A DNA stretch of 64,000 nt from an uncultured Bacteroidales bacterium (GTDB taxonomy: Bacteria > Bacteroidota > Bacteroidia > Bacteroidales > UBA932): contig CAKVCK010000005.1 of the NCBI GenBank assembly GCA_934725575.1, forward strand, positions 78,577 to 142,576. Direction: 5' to 3'. A program made the translations under genes and the position numbers. Below the pieces are notes generated by a model, which was not told the origin of the DNA, did no database searches, and worked only from the letters and a program-made list of their open reading frames with translations. Shown in pieces: positions 1 through 8,176 of this stretch; position 1 is the stretch's first letter, and every line of letters starts with the position of its first letter.

Positions 1-431
1 AACGCAAGGAAGGAGCCATGTTCAGAGCCAAGGAAATGGAATATATCTGCCAGCAGACCATCGAGAGCGTTCCCGAGGCGGCTTCGCAGTACTGGATGAT
101 GCTCGGGGATTTCAACGCCAGATCACGTGTGGACAACCACGTTTACAAGATGGCCGAGGATGACAAAGATTTCCTCGTGCACGACTACATCAGGAACAAC
201 ACTCCGTACATCGACATCATTGAGAAGTTGTACCCTGATGATTTTCAGCCAACTACACTTTCCGGGAAAAGAATTGACCTCGTTTACATGACCGAGCCTC
301 TTTTCAAGAAGGTCCGTTCCGCGGAGATCATCCGTAGCGGTTTCGCAAAGTCTGTCCGTGATCCGCGCAAGATCAAGGGCTTCTGCAAACCTTCCGACCA
401 CTACCCGATCCGTGTGGAGCTGAAATTTTAG
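1..431 (+). CDS. Endonuclease/exonuclease/phosphatase family protein, C-terminal part (5' end outside window)
   Basis: Only the last ~143 codons are present; the frame is open to the left edge, so the true start lies outside the window. The visible part carries the C-terminal signatures of the EEP (DNase I-like) fold: LGDFNARS, KRIDLVYMT and a terminal SDHYPIRVEL. The Asp-Asn pair and the final Asp-His pair would be metal and catalytic residues. Proteins of this fold cleave phosphodiesters or phosphomonoesters; in Bacteroidota many are exported, but the N-terminus cannot be checked here. It is followed by a long hairpin (560-623) that may end its transcript. Substrate unknown. A second, clearly different EEP protein lies at 45486-46520. 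Confidence 0.85.
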   Translation, partial: RKEGAMFRAKEMEYICQQTIESVPEAASQYWMMLGDFNARSRVDNHVYKMAEDDKDFLVHDYIRNNTPYIDIIEKLYPDDFQPTTLSGKRIDLVYMTEPLFKKVRSAEIIRSGFAKSVRDPRKIKGFCKPSDHYPIRVELKF

Positions 432-559
432 ATCTACGGGCATTTGGTCCATAGACGGCATTGCCTTGCAGTGGTTACTCTGCACGATTGTAGTTACCTC
501 ACTGCCTGTCTTTCTGGGTCATAAGTAAGAGGCAAGTTATTTTTACGGTTACTAAACCT

Positions 560-623
560 GCAAAGAGAACCTCTAACCTGAATTTTTCACGTTACAAAAA
601 TTCAGAACAGAGGTTCTCTTTGC
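560..623 (+). terminator. Two-stage hairpin with CACGTTAC loop (copy 1)
   Basis: Outer arms 560-574 and 609-623 are perfect 15 bp complements. Inner arms 578-587 (CTGAATTTTT) and 596-605 are perfect 10 bp complements. Symmetric AAC bulges separate them and the 8-nt loop is CACGTTAC. The same loop and an inner stem of the same pattern recur at 13583-13646 and, inverted, at 13692-13772. Position after the EEP stop suggests a terminator, though no U-tract follows. Confidence 0.7.
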
Positions 624-812
624 TTATAAGATCTTACCGGTTAGACAATTTAATTGGACACTTAATATGCCTGGTTGTTTTAACACCACCTTTACAAGCC
701 CAATCAACAATTTGCCCAATCTATAACAAAGCCACATCGACACTGAGTCAATTTGCGAACAACTGCAAAAATCCCAAAATTATCGTGGAGGACAACTTGT
801 TATGACTCAATG

Positions 813-865
813 AATATGATAGAAGTCCTCTCACCGGAATCAGGTGGAAGGACTTCTATCATATT
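813..865. terminator. 17-bp perfect hairpin between convergent genes
   Basis: Arms 813-829 (AATATGATAGAAGTCCT) and 849-865 are exact complements around a 19-nt loop with a small CACC/GGTG inner pair. It is probably a terminator for leftward glyS and possibly bidirectional. Confidence 0.6.
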
Positions 866-935
866 ATTAACAATCAATGCGTTAAGCTCCACGCGCCCTC
901 AAACTGCGCTGGGGAGCGCTGGCTGGCATATTCAA

Positions 936-2474
936 TTAAAGCTTCCGGAGGAGGTTGTTCATGTTGACTTCCTTGTCGATGATGGTGCGGAGCTCGGCGA
1001 TCGGAACCCTTTTCTGCTCCATGGTGTCGCGCTCGCGGATGGTGACGCAGTTGTCATTCAGCGAGTCGTGGTCAACGGTCACGCAGAACGGCGTGCCGAT
1101 GGCGTCCTGGCGACGGTAGCGCTTGCCGATGGAGTCCTTAGGATCGTACTGGCAGTTGAAATCGTACTTGAGATCGTTCATCACCTCCTGAGCCTTCTCC
1201 GGCAGGCCGTCTTTGTTAATCAAAGGCAGCACGGCCACCTTGACAGGGGCAAGCGGCGCCGGGATGCCCAGCACGACGCGGGTTTCGCCGTTCTCAAGCT
1301 GCTCGACCTTGTAGGAATGGCTCAGCACTGCGAGGAACATACGGTCCACACCGATGGAAGTCTCCACGCAGTAAGGAACGTAGCTCTCGTTGGTCTCAGG
1401 ATCGAAGTACTGGATCTTCTTTCCGGAGAGTCTCTGATGGTTGCCGAGGTCGAAGTCGGTACGGGAGTGGATTCCCTCCAACTCCTTGAAACCGAACGGG
1501 AAGTTGAACTCGATGTCGGTCGCGGCGTTGGCGTAGTGGGCCAGTTTCTCGTGATCGTGGAAACGGTAGTTCTCGGCACCCATCCCGAGGTTGACGTGCC
1601 ATTTCATACGGTTCTCCTTCCACTTCTTGAACCACCCCATCTCGGTGCCAGGTCGGCAGAAGAATTCCATCTCCATCTGCTCGAACTCTCTCATTCTGAA
1701 TATGAACTGCCTCGCGACGATCTCGTTTCTGAACGCCTTTCCGATCTGGGCGATTCCGAACGGAATCTTCATGCGGCCCGTCTTCTGGACGTTGAGATAT
1801 TCAATGAATATTCCCTGTGCCGTCTCCGGACGCAGGTAGATCTTGTCGTCCGCCTCGCCGGTGTTGCTGATCTGGGTGGAGAACATCAGGTTGAACTGAC
1901 GCACATCGGTCCAGTTCTTCGTGCCGGAAATCGGATCCACAATGTCGCAGTCAAGGATGATCTGCTTGTACTCCTTGAGGTCGTTGGCCTGCTCGGCTGC
2001 AACATAACGGTTGTGAACCTCGTCATATTTCGCCTTCTCCCTCAGAATGTTAGGGTTAGTGGCGCGGAACTGCTCCTCGTCGAAGGCCTCTCCGAACCTC
2101 TTGCGGCCCTTCTCGACCTCCTTGTTCATCTTCTCCTCGATCTTGCCGAGATAGTCCTCGATCAGATTGTCGGCGCGATACCTCTTCTTGGAGTCCTTGT
2201 TGTCGATGAGCGGATCGTTGAACGCCGCCACGTGGCCTGAAGCCACCCAAGTCTTAGGGTGCATGAACACGCAGGAATCAATGCCGACGATGTTCTCGTT
2301 CAGCCTTGTCATAGCGTTCCACCAGTACTGCTTGATGTTGTTCTTCAGCTCGACGCCCATCTGGCCATAGTCATAGACCGCGGCCAGTCCGTCATAAATC
2401 TCACTTGACGGGAATATGAACCCGTACTCCTTGCAATGTGCCACCAGCACCTTGAACAGTTCGTCCTGTGTCAT
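936..2474 (-). CDS. glyS: Glycyl-tRNA synthetase, single-chain type
   Basis: Charges tRNA-Gly with glycine using ATP in the cytoplasm. This is the dimeric, single-polypeptide class II form, not the alpha2beta2 form. At 512 aa it is of normal length. Visible signatures: SGHVAAF near residue 78, class II motif 2 (FRNEI followed by a Phe/Met/Glu-rich stretch) near 246-270, motif 3 (GVDRMFLAVL) near 375-385, and a C-terminal anticodon-binding domain beginning around APVKVAVLPL. A charged insertion separates the N-terminal motifs from motif 2. ATG start at 2474 gives the expected N-terminus. A TATATTTG box lies ~115 bp upstream. The opposite strand is open for ~495 codons, a codon-bias artefact. 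Confidence 0.97.
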   Translation of the reverse strand: MTQDELFKVLVAHCKEYGFIFPSSEIYDGLAAVYDYGQMGVELKNNIKQYWWNAMTRLNENIVGIDSCVFMHPKTWVASGHVAAFNDPLIDNKDSKKRYRADNLIEDYLGKIEEKMNKEVEKGRKRFGEAFDEEQFRATNPNILREKAKYDEVHNRYVAAEQANDLKEYKQIILDCDIVDPISGTKNWTDVRQFNLMFSTQISNTGEADDKIYLRPETAQGIFIEYLNVQKTGRMKIPFGIAQIGKAFRNEIVARQFIFRMREFEQMEMEFFCRPGTEMGWFKKWKENRMKWHVNLGMGAENYRFHDHEKLAHYANAATDIEFNFPFGFKELEGIHSRTDFDLGNHQRLSGKKIQYFDPETNESYVPYCVETSIGVDRMFLAVLSHSYKVEQLENGETRVVLGIPAPLAPVKVAVLPLINKDGLPEKAQEVMNDLKYDFNCQYDPKDSIGKRYRRQDAIGTPFCVTVDHDSLNDNCVTIRERDTMEQKRVPIAELRTIIDKEVNMNNLLRKL

Positions 2475-2586
2475 AGTATTGTTGTACTTTAAAAATTCTC
2501 AAAGTCATCTGAATATGCATCGGCAACTCCCCCCCTCTTCCGGCGACTACGTACCGGCATATTCCATAACGCTCACTAAGAACCTA

Positions 2587-2594
2587 CAAATATA
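2587..2594 (-). promoter_or_regulatory. Putative -7 box (TATATTTG) of glyS
   Basis: Read leftward, TATATTTG matches the Bacteroidota -7 consensus TAnnTTTG. It would give a leader of roughly 105 nt containing a small CCGG...CCGG hairpin. No TTTG -33 element at the usual spacing was seen. Confidence 0.45.
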
Positions 2595-2644
2595 CACATT
2601 TTCACGCAAGAATCATCGTGACGGAAACACGTCACTTGTGTTCC

Positions 2645-2668
2645 GCCACTTGCCACGCCACTTGCCAT
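2645..2668. repeat. Two tandem copies of a 12-bp unit
   Basis: GCCACTTGCCAC at 2645-2656 is followed directly by GCCACTTGCCAT at 2657-2668, just beyond the 3' end of the ATPase gene. No function is apparent. Confidence 0.6.
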
Positions 2669-2678
2669 CGATCCAGCA

Positions 2679-3821
2679 TCAAGCGTTATTGTACTGCCGA
2701 TTGACCCAAAGCCAGAGGAACTTATCCGGGATGGAATATTCCTTCAAATCAACGGTGATGATGTCTTCCTTGAGGAGTTTGCGGATGGCGGCATTGACAA
2801 CGCTGGCGGTGGATAGCTGGTAGCGATTAATAAAAGCGGAAGTGTTGACATTACGCACGCGCGCCTCGTTCGCGATGGCGGACAGAACTCGTTTTTGGTT
2901 TTCTGTCAGGCTAGACATCAGCTCGGCGAATTGAATCTCATTCATCAACAATATGTTGTCTATTGACATCCGTATCACTTCAATAGAGCACTCCTCTCCC
3001 CTATCTATCGACGCGAAAGCCTCATTAAAGACACGTTGCATGTAATAAGTATATCCTTCAAACAAGTCATAGACGTACTCAACCACCGCTTTGGCTATCC
3101 TCTTGCCATATTCATTGAACATCTTCCCGACAAAATCGGAGTAAACATCTTTGTCAATAGCTTTAAGTTCCAATGGATCAGCACTTTTATAGAAAGGACG
3201 AGCCGGGGACTGAAACATCGCGCTCATAATGCTCCTCTTGCTTCCCGCAAACACGAAATGGCAGTTCTTCATTTTCTGAATATGCCCGCGAAGGAGAGCC
3301 TCGATGTTACCATCCTCATATTCATTTATTTGCTGAAACTCATCAATCGCGACGAGGCACGGCATCCCCGCATTGTCGAGGTAATTGAATATCTCTTCCA
3401 ATGTGAACTCCGGCCGCTGAATATCCCCAAGGCTCACACCGAACGACGGCTGTCCGGTAACGGAATCGTAGGTTATCTTGCCTTGAAGCGACTTCAACGC
3501 ACTTACGAGCTTATCAAGGACTTTTTTTCCGGCAGGCTGTAACGCCCTGAACACTTCCTTACCCAAAAAGAAAGTGAACTCTCTGAGACTTGTAGTATGC
3601 AGAATATCAACAAAAAACGTGTAGTAAGAACGTTTGATTTCCTCCCGCTCGAACACGTGCGTTATCAACCCCGTCTTGCCCATTCTGCGAGGCGAGAACA
3701 GAACCACATCATTCCCGTTCATCAATGATTTTGCCAACCTCTGCGTCTCGCTGACCCTGTCACAGAAAAACTCATCAGGAATATACCCTCTGGTTATAAA
3801 TGGATTATGAATTGTTTTCAT
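2679..3821 (-). CDS. AAA ATPase (ATPase_2/archaeal-ATPase-like) with C-terminal winged helix
   Basis: A P-loop ATPase of about 380 aa, abundant in Bacteroidota and of unknown physiological role. Walker A SPRRMGKTG is near residue 43-51 and Walker B VAIDEF near 157-162. The last ~75 residues resemble a winged helix-turn-helix (NQKRVLSAIANE..., then IRKLLKEDIITVD, ending PDKFLWLWV), which suggests DNA binding. I chose the ATG at 3821 (MKTIHNPF) over one 48 bp upstream because the typical N-terminus begins there and because the promoter lies between the two. The promoter spacer is a perfect palindrome (3847-3865), so autoregulation is likely. Two related ATPases lie at 60593-61771 and 63637 onward. 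Confidence 0.85.
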   Translation of the reverse strand: MKTIHNPFITRGYIPDEFFCDRVSETQRLAKSLMNGNDVVLFSPRRMGKTGLITHVFEREEIKRSYYTFFVDILHTTSLREFTFFLGKEVFRALQPAGKKVLDKLVSALKSLQGKITYDSVTGQPSFGVSLGDIQRPEFTLEEIFNYLDNAGMPCLVAIDEFQQINEYEDGNIEALLRGHIQKMKNCHFVFAGSKRSIMSAMFQSPARPFYKSADPLELKAIDKDVYSDFVGKMFNEYGKRIAKAVVEYVYDLFEGYTYYMQRVFNEAFASIDRGEECSIEVIRMSIDNILLMNEIQFAELMSSLTENQKRVLSAIANEARVRNVNTSAFINRYQLSTASVVNAAIRKLLKEDIITVDLKEYSIPDKFLWLWVNRQYNNA

Positions 3822-3838
3822 ATCTGATTTCTTTCCGG

Positions 3839-3870
3839 CAAATATAATTATCCATTTTGGATAATCCAAA
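3839..3870 (-). promoter_or_regulatory. Promoter with palindromic operator in the spacer
   Basis: Read leftward: TTTG at 3870-3867, exactly 20 bp, then TATATTTG at 3846-3839. This is a textbook Bacteroidota promoter. The spacer is almost wholly filled by a 7-5-7 inverted repeat, ATTATCC and GGATAAT (3847-3853, 3859-3865). A degenerate second copy with the same ATTTT centre lies at 3877-3894. Confidence 0.75.
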
Positions 3871-4024
3871 TCGAATAATTCATTTTGGGTAATTGTAGTT
3901 TACCCACTATTCTTGCATTCATCTCTTCGGAACACCCTCTTTGAAATCAGTTTTGTCCACCCAAACCACCGTTCCGCCGGACAAACCGTGCCTTTCAGCC
4001 ATTTTCTCCGGCGATCGCAGCCTT

Positions 4025-4999
4025 TCAGCGGACAAACGCCATTTTGAGTTCCTTCCAGTCAGCCTTTGTCAAAGGAGAATCATTGATTTCGCTGACAAGC
4101 ACGTCCTTGGGTTTTCCTGTTGCTATCATATTCCCGTGCAGTTCGATGCCGCTTATCCTGACCGACCCCTTACTGTTTTGTGCGATGTTTATCTTCCAGA
4201 CATAGTGCTCTAATCCGTATCCATCGTTTCTGCTTCCTTCAAGACAAACATCAAGAAGTTCCTTGCGATAACCAAACCGGACGAGAATCTGGCTGTTATC
4301 CCCGCTCTTGTCGATCAGAAGGTAGGATATTCCCGCATCGTCCGAGAGTTTATGAACCAACATCCTGCCGGAAGTGCATTCATCTTTCAGCCGCTCGGAA
4401 TGCCTGTTCAAGATTTTTCCGAGGATGACATACGAACTGAAAATGTCATAACCAACCTTCTCATCATCAATATTATTGCCAAATGAATATATCAGCACGT
4501 CCCCTTTGTCTTTTGAATATCGTTTACCATAGTTATCAAGTATCGTAAAATCAGCGGTTTTTCGTGATATTTCCGAATCCTCGCCAATCACATATTCACA
4601 AAGAAACCTCCGTCCGAACACCCTCCACTCGAATGGCACGGAATTGACCAGTGAGACATATTCATCAACACGCTTGAGATTCTTTTCCACCACTTTCGCT
4701 CCTGCCAATTCCCCACTCTTGACATTCAACGTCACCGACCTCGCATTCCCGTCATAAACAACCACATCAGATGAAAGCCCGGCGACCGAGGCCATCAAAG
4801 AATCACCTCGCTCTATCGCTCCAGCCTGAAATTCAAACCGTCCCAACGAATCACAATTCCCCAGACAACTCCCATTTTTGAATATGAAGGCGTACTCCGC
4901 CGGCTCGTTTCCCATCTTGACGGTGATTTCAATGTTTTGGGCGGCCGCTGAAATGGCGACAAACAAGGACAAGATGAATAGGTAAAATTTGTTATGCAT
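4025..4999 (-). CDS. Secreted protein of unknown function
   Basis: 324 aa beginning with a clear signal peptide (MHNKFYLFILSLFVAISAAAQ, predicted cleavage after AAAQ or just before). Residues ~22-95 look like a beta-rich carboxypeptidase-regulatory-like/CNA-B-like domain (GRFEFQAG...VTLNVKSGELAG...). The remaining ~230 residues are not recognised; they contain several Lys/Asp-rich strands and two Cys. No lipobox, so it is probably periplasmic or exposed. It is flanked by unrelated genes and by a 327 bp upstream region carrying TATTTTGAC repeats. I see no basis for a specific function. Confidence 0.75.
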   Translation of the reverse strand: MHNKFYLFILSLFVAISAAAQNIEITVKMGNEPAEYAFIFKNGSCLGNCDSLGRFEFQAGAIERGDSLMASVAGLSSDVVVYDGNARSVTLNVKSGELAGAKVVEKNLKRVDEYVSLVNSVPFEWRVFGRRFLCEYVIGEDSEISRKTADFTILDNYGKRYSKDKGDVLIYSFGNNIDDEKVGYDIFSSYVILGKILNRHSERLKDECTSGRMLVHKLSDDAGISYLLIDKSGDNSQILVRFGYRKELLDVCLEGSRNDGYGLEHYVWKINIAQNSKGSVRISGIELHGNMIATGKPKDVLVSEINDSPLTKADWKELKMAFVR

Positions 5000-5326
5000 T
5001 GTATTTTAGTGTTATAAGTCACTTATGCATAACAAAAGCGATGCCTGTCGGCAACTACTTGTTCAAAAACCACTCGATGGCGTTCACGATATGTATTGCC
5101 TTATTATTGACTGTAACATCACGGGTTTCGTCCATCATATATAAGAGAAGTTCCCAAGATTTTTACAAGTAATTATAATAAATTGATTTACTGAAATATA
5201 AGCTTAGGCTATTGCGCTATTTTGACGAAAATAGCCGTGTGAAATGCGTTATTTTGACAGTTTTATGTTGTTGAAACCGTGTTATTTTGACGAAAAATAT
5301 TCGGAGTTTATCCAGACTTAAAACCA
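5000..5326. other. Intergenic region with three TATTTTGAC repeats
   Basis: AT-rich, no gene. It holds an inverted pair around the start of the 4025-4999 gene (TTATGCAT / ATGCATAA) and, at 5216-5291, three copies of TATTTTGAC at 32-33 bp spacing. Confidence 0.5.
5216..5291. repeat. Three TATTTTGAC iterons, first one within a palindrome
   Basis: TATTTTGAC occurs at 5218-5226, 5250-5258 and 5283-5291, all in the same orientation and about three helical turns apart. The first lies in a perfect 8-bp inverted repeat, GCTATTTT-GACG-AAAATAGC (5216-5235). The arrangement is typical of a binding site for a multimeric DNA-binding protein. Confidence 0.55.
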
Positions 5327-5818
5327 CTATTCTACACCAAAATATTCAGGAAAGGCGGTTTTGAGGGATGGTTTGGCGACTTCAAGGAGGGGGATCATCA
5401 CGAAAGGGCGGTTCTCGATGTCTTTGTGGGGGATGATGAGATCCGGAGCGGTGATGCGCTCGGTGCCGTAGAAGAGGATGTCGATGTCGATGATGCGGGA
5501 GTGGTAGATGCGGTTGCCGGAGCCATCATATTCAGGAGGATCAGTCCGACCCATCACGCGCTCGATCGACTTGATCTTGGCCAGCACCTCGCGGGCGGCA
5601 TCTTCCGCTGGCATTTCGGGACGGAAGGTCCTGTAAAGCGCCACGGCGTTCAAAAACTTGCCGCCGGAGAAACCCATCGGCTTGGTCTCGATAAGCCGCG
5701 AGAGGGCCGTATAATGGCCTTCAAAGGCCTCATCCATACGGCGGAGTGCCTCCTCGATGTTCTTCTCACGGTTGCCAAGGTTGCTTCCGAGGGAAAAATA
5801 TATGCTGACAAATGCCAT
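5327..5818 (-). CDS. folK: 2-amino-4-hydroxy-6-hydroxymethyldihydropteridine pyrophosphokinase
   Basis: Transfers pyrophosphate from ATP to 6-hydroxymethyl-7,8-dihydropterin in folate synthesis; cytoplasmic. 163 aa is normal length. Visible HPPK signatures: N-terminal YFSLGSNLGNR, FLNAVALYRT, the catalytic IDIDILFYG loop near residue 118, and PHKDIENRPFVMIPLLEV near the C-terminus. Its ATG overlaps the stop codon of the DUF59 gene by one base (TAATG), so it is almost certainly translated from the suf-type operon mRNA. The link between folate and Fe-S assembly is one of position only. Confidence 0.95.
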   Translation of the reverse strand: MAFVSIYFSLGSNLGNREKNIEEALRRMDEAFEGHYTALSRLIETKPMGFSGGKFLNAVALYRTFRPEMPAEDAAREVLAKIKSIERVMGRTDPPEYDGSGNRIYHSRIIDIDILFYGTERITAPDLIIPHKDIENRPFVMIPLLEVAKPSLKTAFPEYFGVE

Positions 5819-6294
5819 TATGAATTCGGTTCCTTTGAATAGTCCGGGCCTGCTCCAGGATCAACCCTATCCGAGGAAGAATCAATGTCATCCAGCCCGA
5901 GTTCCAAACGGGCCTCGTCAGAAAGCATCGATTGGTCCCAAGCCGGATCAAAAACCAGTTCCACATTGCAAGACTTGATTCCAGGAACATCCGTGACGTT
6001 TCTCTGAACCTCCTCCAGCACCTCATCGGCCATCGGGCAGTTCGGGGCAGTGAATGTCATCTTGATGAAAGCCTCGTGCTTCTTGTTGATGACAAGCTCG
6101 TAGATGAGGCCGAGGTCGTAGATGTTGACCGGAATCTCCGGATCATAGACCTGCTTCAAGGCCAGAACCACATTGTCATAAAGCGGAGCGAGTGCCTTCA
6201 CATCCTCTGCCGAAAGCACCTCACTCTCCCGCTCCACCTGCGGCTCCTGCACGGTCGTCTTTTCCTCTTCCTTATTATTTTTGAATATGCTCAT
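5818..6294 (-). CDS. DUF59/MIP18-family Fe-S assembly protein (SufT-like)
   Basis: The DUF59 domain spans about residues 35-135: DPEIPVNIYDLGLIYE, then MTFTAPNCPMADEV with the conserved Cys, then VELVFDPAWD. Family members (SufT, PaaD, MIP18) help mature Fe-S proteins. I chose the ATG at 6294 (MSIFKNN) over an upstream in-frame start, because the extra ten residues would run toward sufE and look untranslated. The charged N-terminal ~35 residues and an acidic tail are unconserved in appearance. It sits 16 bp after sufE and overlaps folK by one base, giving the order sufS-sufE-DUF59-folK. Confidence 0.9.
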   Translation of the reverse strand: MSIFKNNKEEEKTTVQEPQVERESEVLSAEDVKALAPLYDNVVLALKQVYDPEIPVNIYDLGLIYELVINKKHEAFIKMTFTAPNCPMADEVLEEVQRNVTDVPGIKSCNVELVFDPAWDQSMLSDEARLELGLDDIDSSSDRVDPGAGPDYSKEPNS

Positions 6295-6310
6295 AATAGT
6301 ATTTGTTTTG

Positions 6311-6724
6311 CTAACTGTTCTCAAACGCCACAGCCTTGATTGTGTCGATCATCGAGACCAGTCCGTTGGCTCTGGTCGGCGAGAGATTCTCCTTAAGACC
6401 TATCTGGTTGATGAATCCGAAATCGTCCGCGGCGATTTCTTTCGGTGTGCGGCCAGAATAGACATTGATCAGAAGGGAGATTATGCCTTTTGTGATGATC
6501 GCGTCGCTGTCGGCCTTGAACCAAAGTTTTCCGTCCTCCAGGCGCCAATCCAGCCAAACCCGGGACTGACATCCCTTAATCAACTTATCATCAGTCTTTT
6601 CCGATTCCGGATACGCCTCCAGATTCTTTCCCAAGTCGATGAGATACTCGTATTTGTCGAGCCATTCATCGTACATCGAGAAATCGTCAATCACAGACTG
6701 TTTAGATTCCTCTAATGAGTTCAT
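6311..6724 (-). CDS. sufE: Sulfur acceptor protein SufE
   Basis: Accepts persulfide sulfur from the SufS cysteine desulfurase for Fe-S cluster assembly. 137 aa, normal length. The active Cys is in KGCQSRVWL near residue 48-56; downstream are DSDAIITKGIISLLINVYSG and PTRANGLVSMI. The ATG at 6724 is preferred to a TTG four codons upstream. It lies ~100 bp downstream of sufS on the same strand. No sufBCD genes are visible nearby, so the scaffold must be encoded elsewhere. Confidence 0.95.
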   Translation of the reverse strand: MNSLEESKQSVIDDFSMYDEWLDKYEYLIDLGKNLEAYPESEKTDDKLIKGCQSRVWLDWRLEDGKLWFKADSDAIITKGIISLLINVYSGRTPKEIAADDFGFINQIGLKENLSPTRANGLVSMIDTIKAVAFENS

Positions 6725-6820
6725 ATAATTATCCAAGTTTATATCTAAAAATCATCTGATTATTTCGGTGCTTCGACGGTTGATGAGCCTGCCGAATCAC
6801 ATACTCAGCGCCACCCCTGA

Positions 6821-8044
6821 CTACACCAACATCGCGATCGCTTTGTCAAGCGACTTTATGAAATATTCAGCCTCTTCCATCGTGTTGTACGGAGCGAGGG
6901 AAGCACGAAGCATCCCTGTCACTCCAAACCTGTCCATCAACGGCTCGGCGCACATCTGGCCGGAACGCACTGCGACTCCCATCTTATCCAAAATCAAAGC
7001 CAGATCCTCGTGATGCGCTCCTTCCACACTGAATGAATATAGAGGTATCTTCTGCTCAGTTCCACGTGGAACGCCGTAAAGACGGATCCTTGGGTCTTTC
7101 GTCAGCGCATAAAGAAGATACTCGGACACAGCCTTCTGATTAACCAATAACTCTTTATCATTCATCAATTTAGCCAATTCTATAGCTTGTTTCAATGTCG
7201 GAGTCGAATTGATGTTCTGAGTCCCTGCCTCAAACTTTTCCGGAAGCGGAGCGTAAGTCGTCCCGGAGAATTTCACGGTAGCGATCATCTCTCCCCCGCC
7301 CTGGTACGGAACCATCTGGTCGAGCCACTTACGCTTTCCGTAAAGGACTCCTGTTCCTGTCGCCGCATATAGCTTATGCCCTGAAAAAGCATAAAAATCA
7401 CAGTCAACATCCTGAACGTCAACACCTTCGTGAACAACACCCTGCGCCCCGTCAATCAAGACAGGACAACCAACCGAATGACAAATCTTTACAATATCCT
7501 TGACAGGATTGACGATTCCCAGCACATTGGAAATCTGGGTGACAGCGACGATTTTTGTTTTGGAATTAAGCAATGACTTCAATTCATCAATGCTCAGATG
7601 TCCTTCATCGTCCACGTGAAGTACTTTCAGAGCAGCATTCTTTCTCTGGCAAAGCATCTGCCACGGAACAATGTTGGAATGATGCTCAGCCTCGGAAACG
7701 ATAATCTCATCCCCCTCATTGACGAATGTCTCCCCGAAAGAGAACGCCACAAGGTTGATGGATCCGGTAGTTCCGGAAGTGAAAACAATCTCTTCACGGG
7801 CTGCCGCGTTAATATATTCCTTGACAGTATCGCGTGTGCTTTCGTACTCATCAGTGGCATCGACGGCGAGTTTGTGGACAGCACGATGGATGTTGGCGTT
7901 CGCACCGATGGTAAGCTGAGTCCATTTGTCAATCACCGATTGCGGCCTTTGGGCGGTCGCGGCGTTGTCAAAATAGACCAGCGGCTTGCCATATATAGTG
8001 CGCGAAAGCGCCGGAAACATATTCCTAAGTTCTTGAATATTCAT
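6821..8044 (-). CDS. sufS: Cysteine desulfurase SufS
   Basis: A pyridoxal-phosphate enzyme that takes sulfur from cysteine, leaving alanine, and passes it to SufE. 407 aa. The PLP lysine is in SGHKLYAATG near residue 223, the catalytic Cys in RSGQMCAEP near 363, and VYFDNAATAQRP near the N-terminus is typical. I chose the ATG at 8044 (MNIQELRNMFPAL), which is preceded by a GGAGG sequence at a good distance, unusual for Bacteroidota, rather than a start 42 bp upstream. It heads the sufS-sufE-DUF59-folK cluster. A TATATTTG box lies ~25 bp upstream. Confidence 0.97.
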   Translation of the reverse strand: MNIQELRNMFPALSRTIYGKPLVYFDNAATAQRPQSVIDKWTQLTIGANANIHRAVHKLAVDATDEYESTRDTVKEYINAAAREEIVFTSGTTGSINLVAFSFGETFVNEGDEIIVSEAEHHSNIVPWQMLCQRKNAALKVLHVDDEGHLSIDELKSLLNSKTKIVAVTQISNVLGIVNPVKDIVKICHSVGCPVLIDGAQGVVHEGVDVQDVDCDFYAFSGHKLYAATGTGVLYGKRKWLDQMVPYQGGGEMIATVKFSGTTYAPLPEKFEAGTQNINSTPTLKQAIELAKLMNDKELLVNQKAVSEYLLYALTKDPRIRLYGVPRGTEQKIPLYSFSVEGAHHEDLALILDKMGVAVRSGQMCAEPLMDRFGVTGMLRASLAPYNTMEEAEYFIKSLDKAIAMLV

Positions 8045-8067
8045 TGTCAAACCTCCATTCAATCTTG

Positions 8068-8075
8068 CAAATATA
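8068..8075 (-). promoter_or_regulatory. Putative -7 box (TATATTTG) of the sufS operon
   Basis: TATATTTG read leftward, 24 bp before the sufS ATG; no good TTTG -33 element at 19-20 bp. A GGAGG ribosome-binding sequence lies between it and the start. Confidence 0.5.
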
Positions 8076-8176
8076 ATCAAAAGCATTGGAAGAATGGACG
8101 CTTATTGAAATGGTGTATGAATATTCCGTATTTAGCGCAAAAATGCTAATTTTGTCTTGAACAAAAATCTTTGAAT

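Larger units (their letters stand above)
432..935. other. Intergenic region between convergent genes, two long hairpins
   Basis: No convincing gene. It lies between the rightward EEP gene and the leftward glyS gene and holds two long hairpins (560-623 and 813-865), described separately. The ~190 bp between them contains a short open frame with a TTG start inside the first hairpin, which I do not accept as a gene. Confidence 0.6.

Noticed and set aside
620..805. 61-codon frame with a hydrophobic segment resembling a signal peptide
   Set aside because: TTG start lies inside a perfect hairpin, no ribosome-binding site or promoter, no recognisable mature part.
753..2240. A ~495-codon open frame opposite glyS
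   Set aside because: It is wholly antisense to a clear glycyl-tRNA synthetase gene and has a Val/Leu/Glu/Asp-rich composition expected from reading GAG/AAG-rich codons in reverse.
5216..5291. TATTTTGAC repeats as a small CRISPR
   Set aside because: Unit is only 9 bp, three copies, spacing 32-33 bp, no cas genes.
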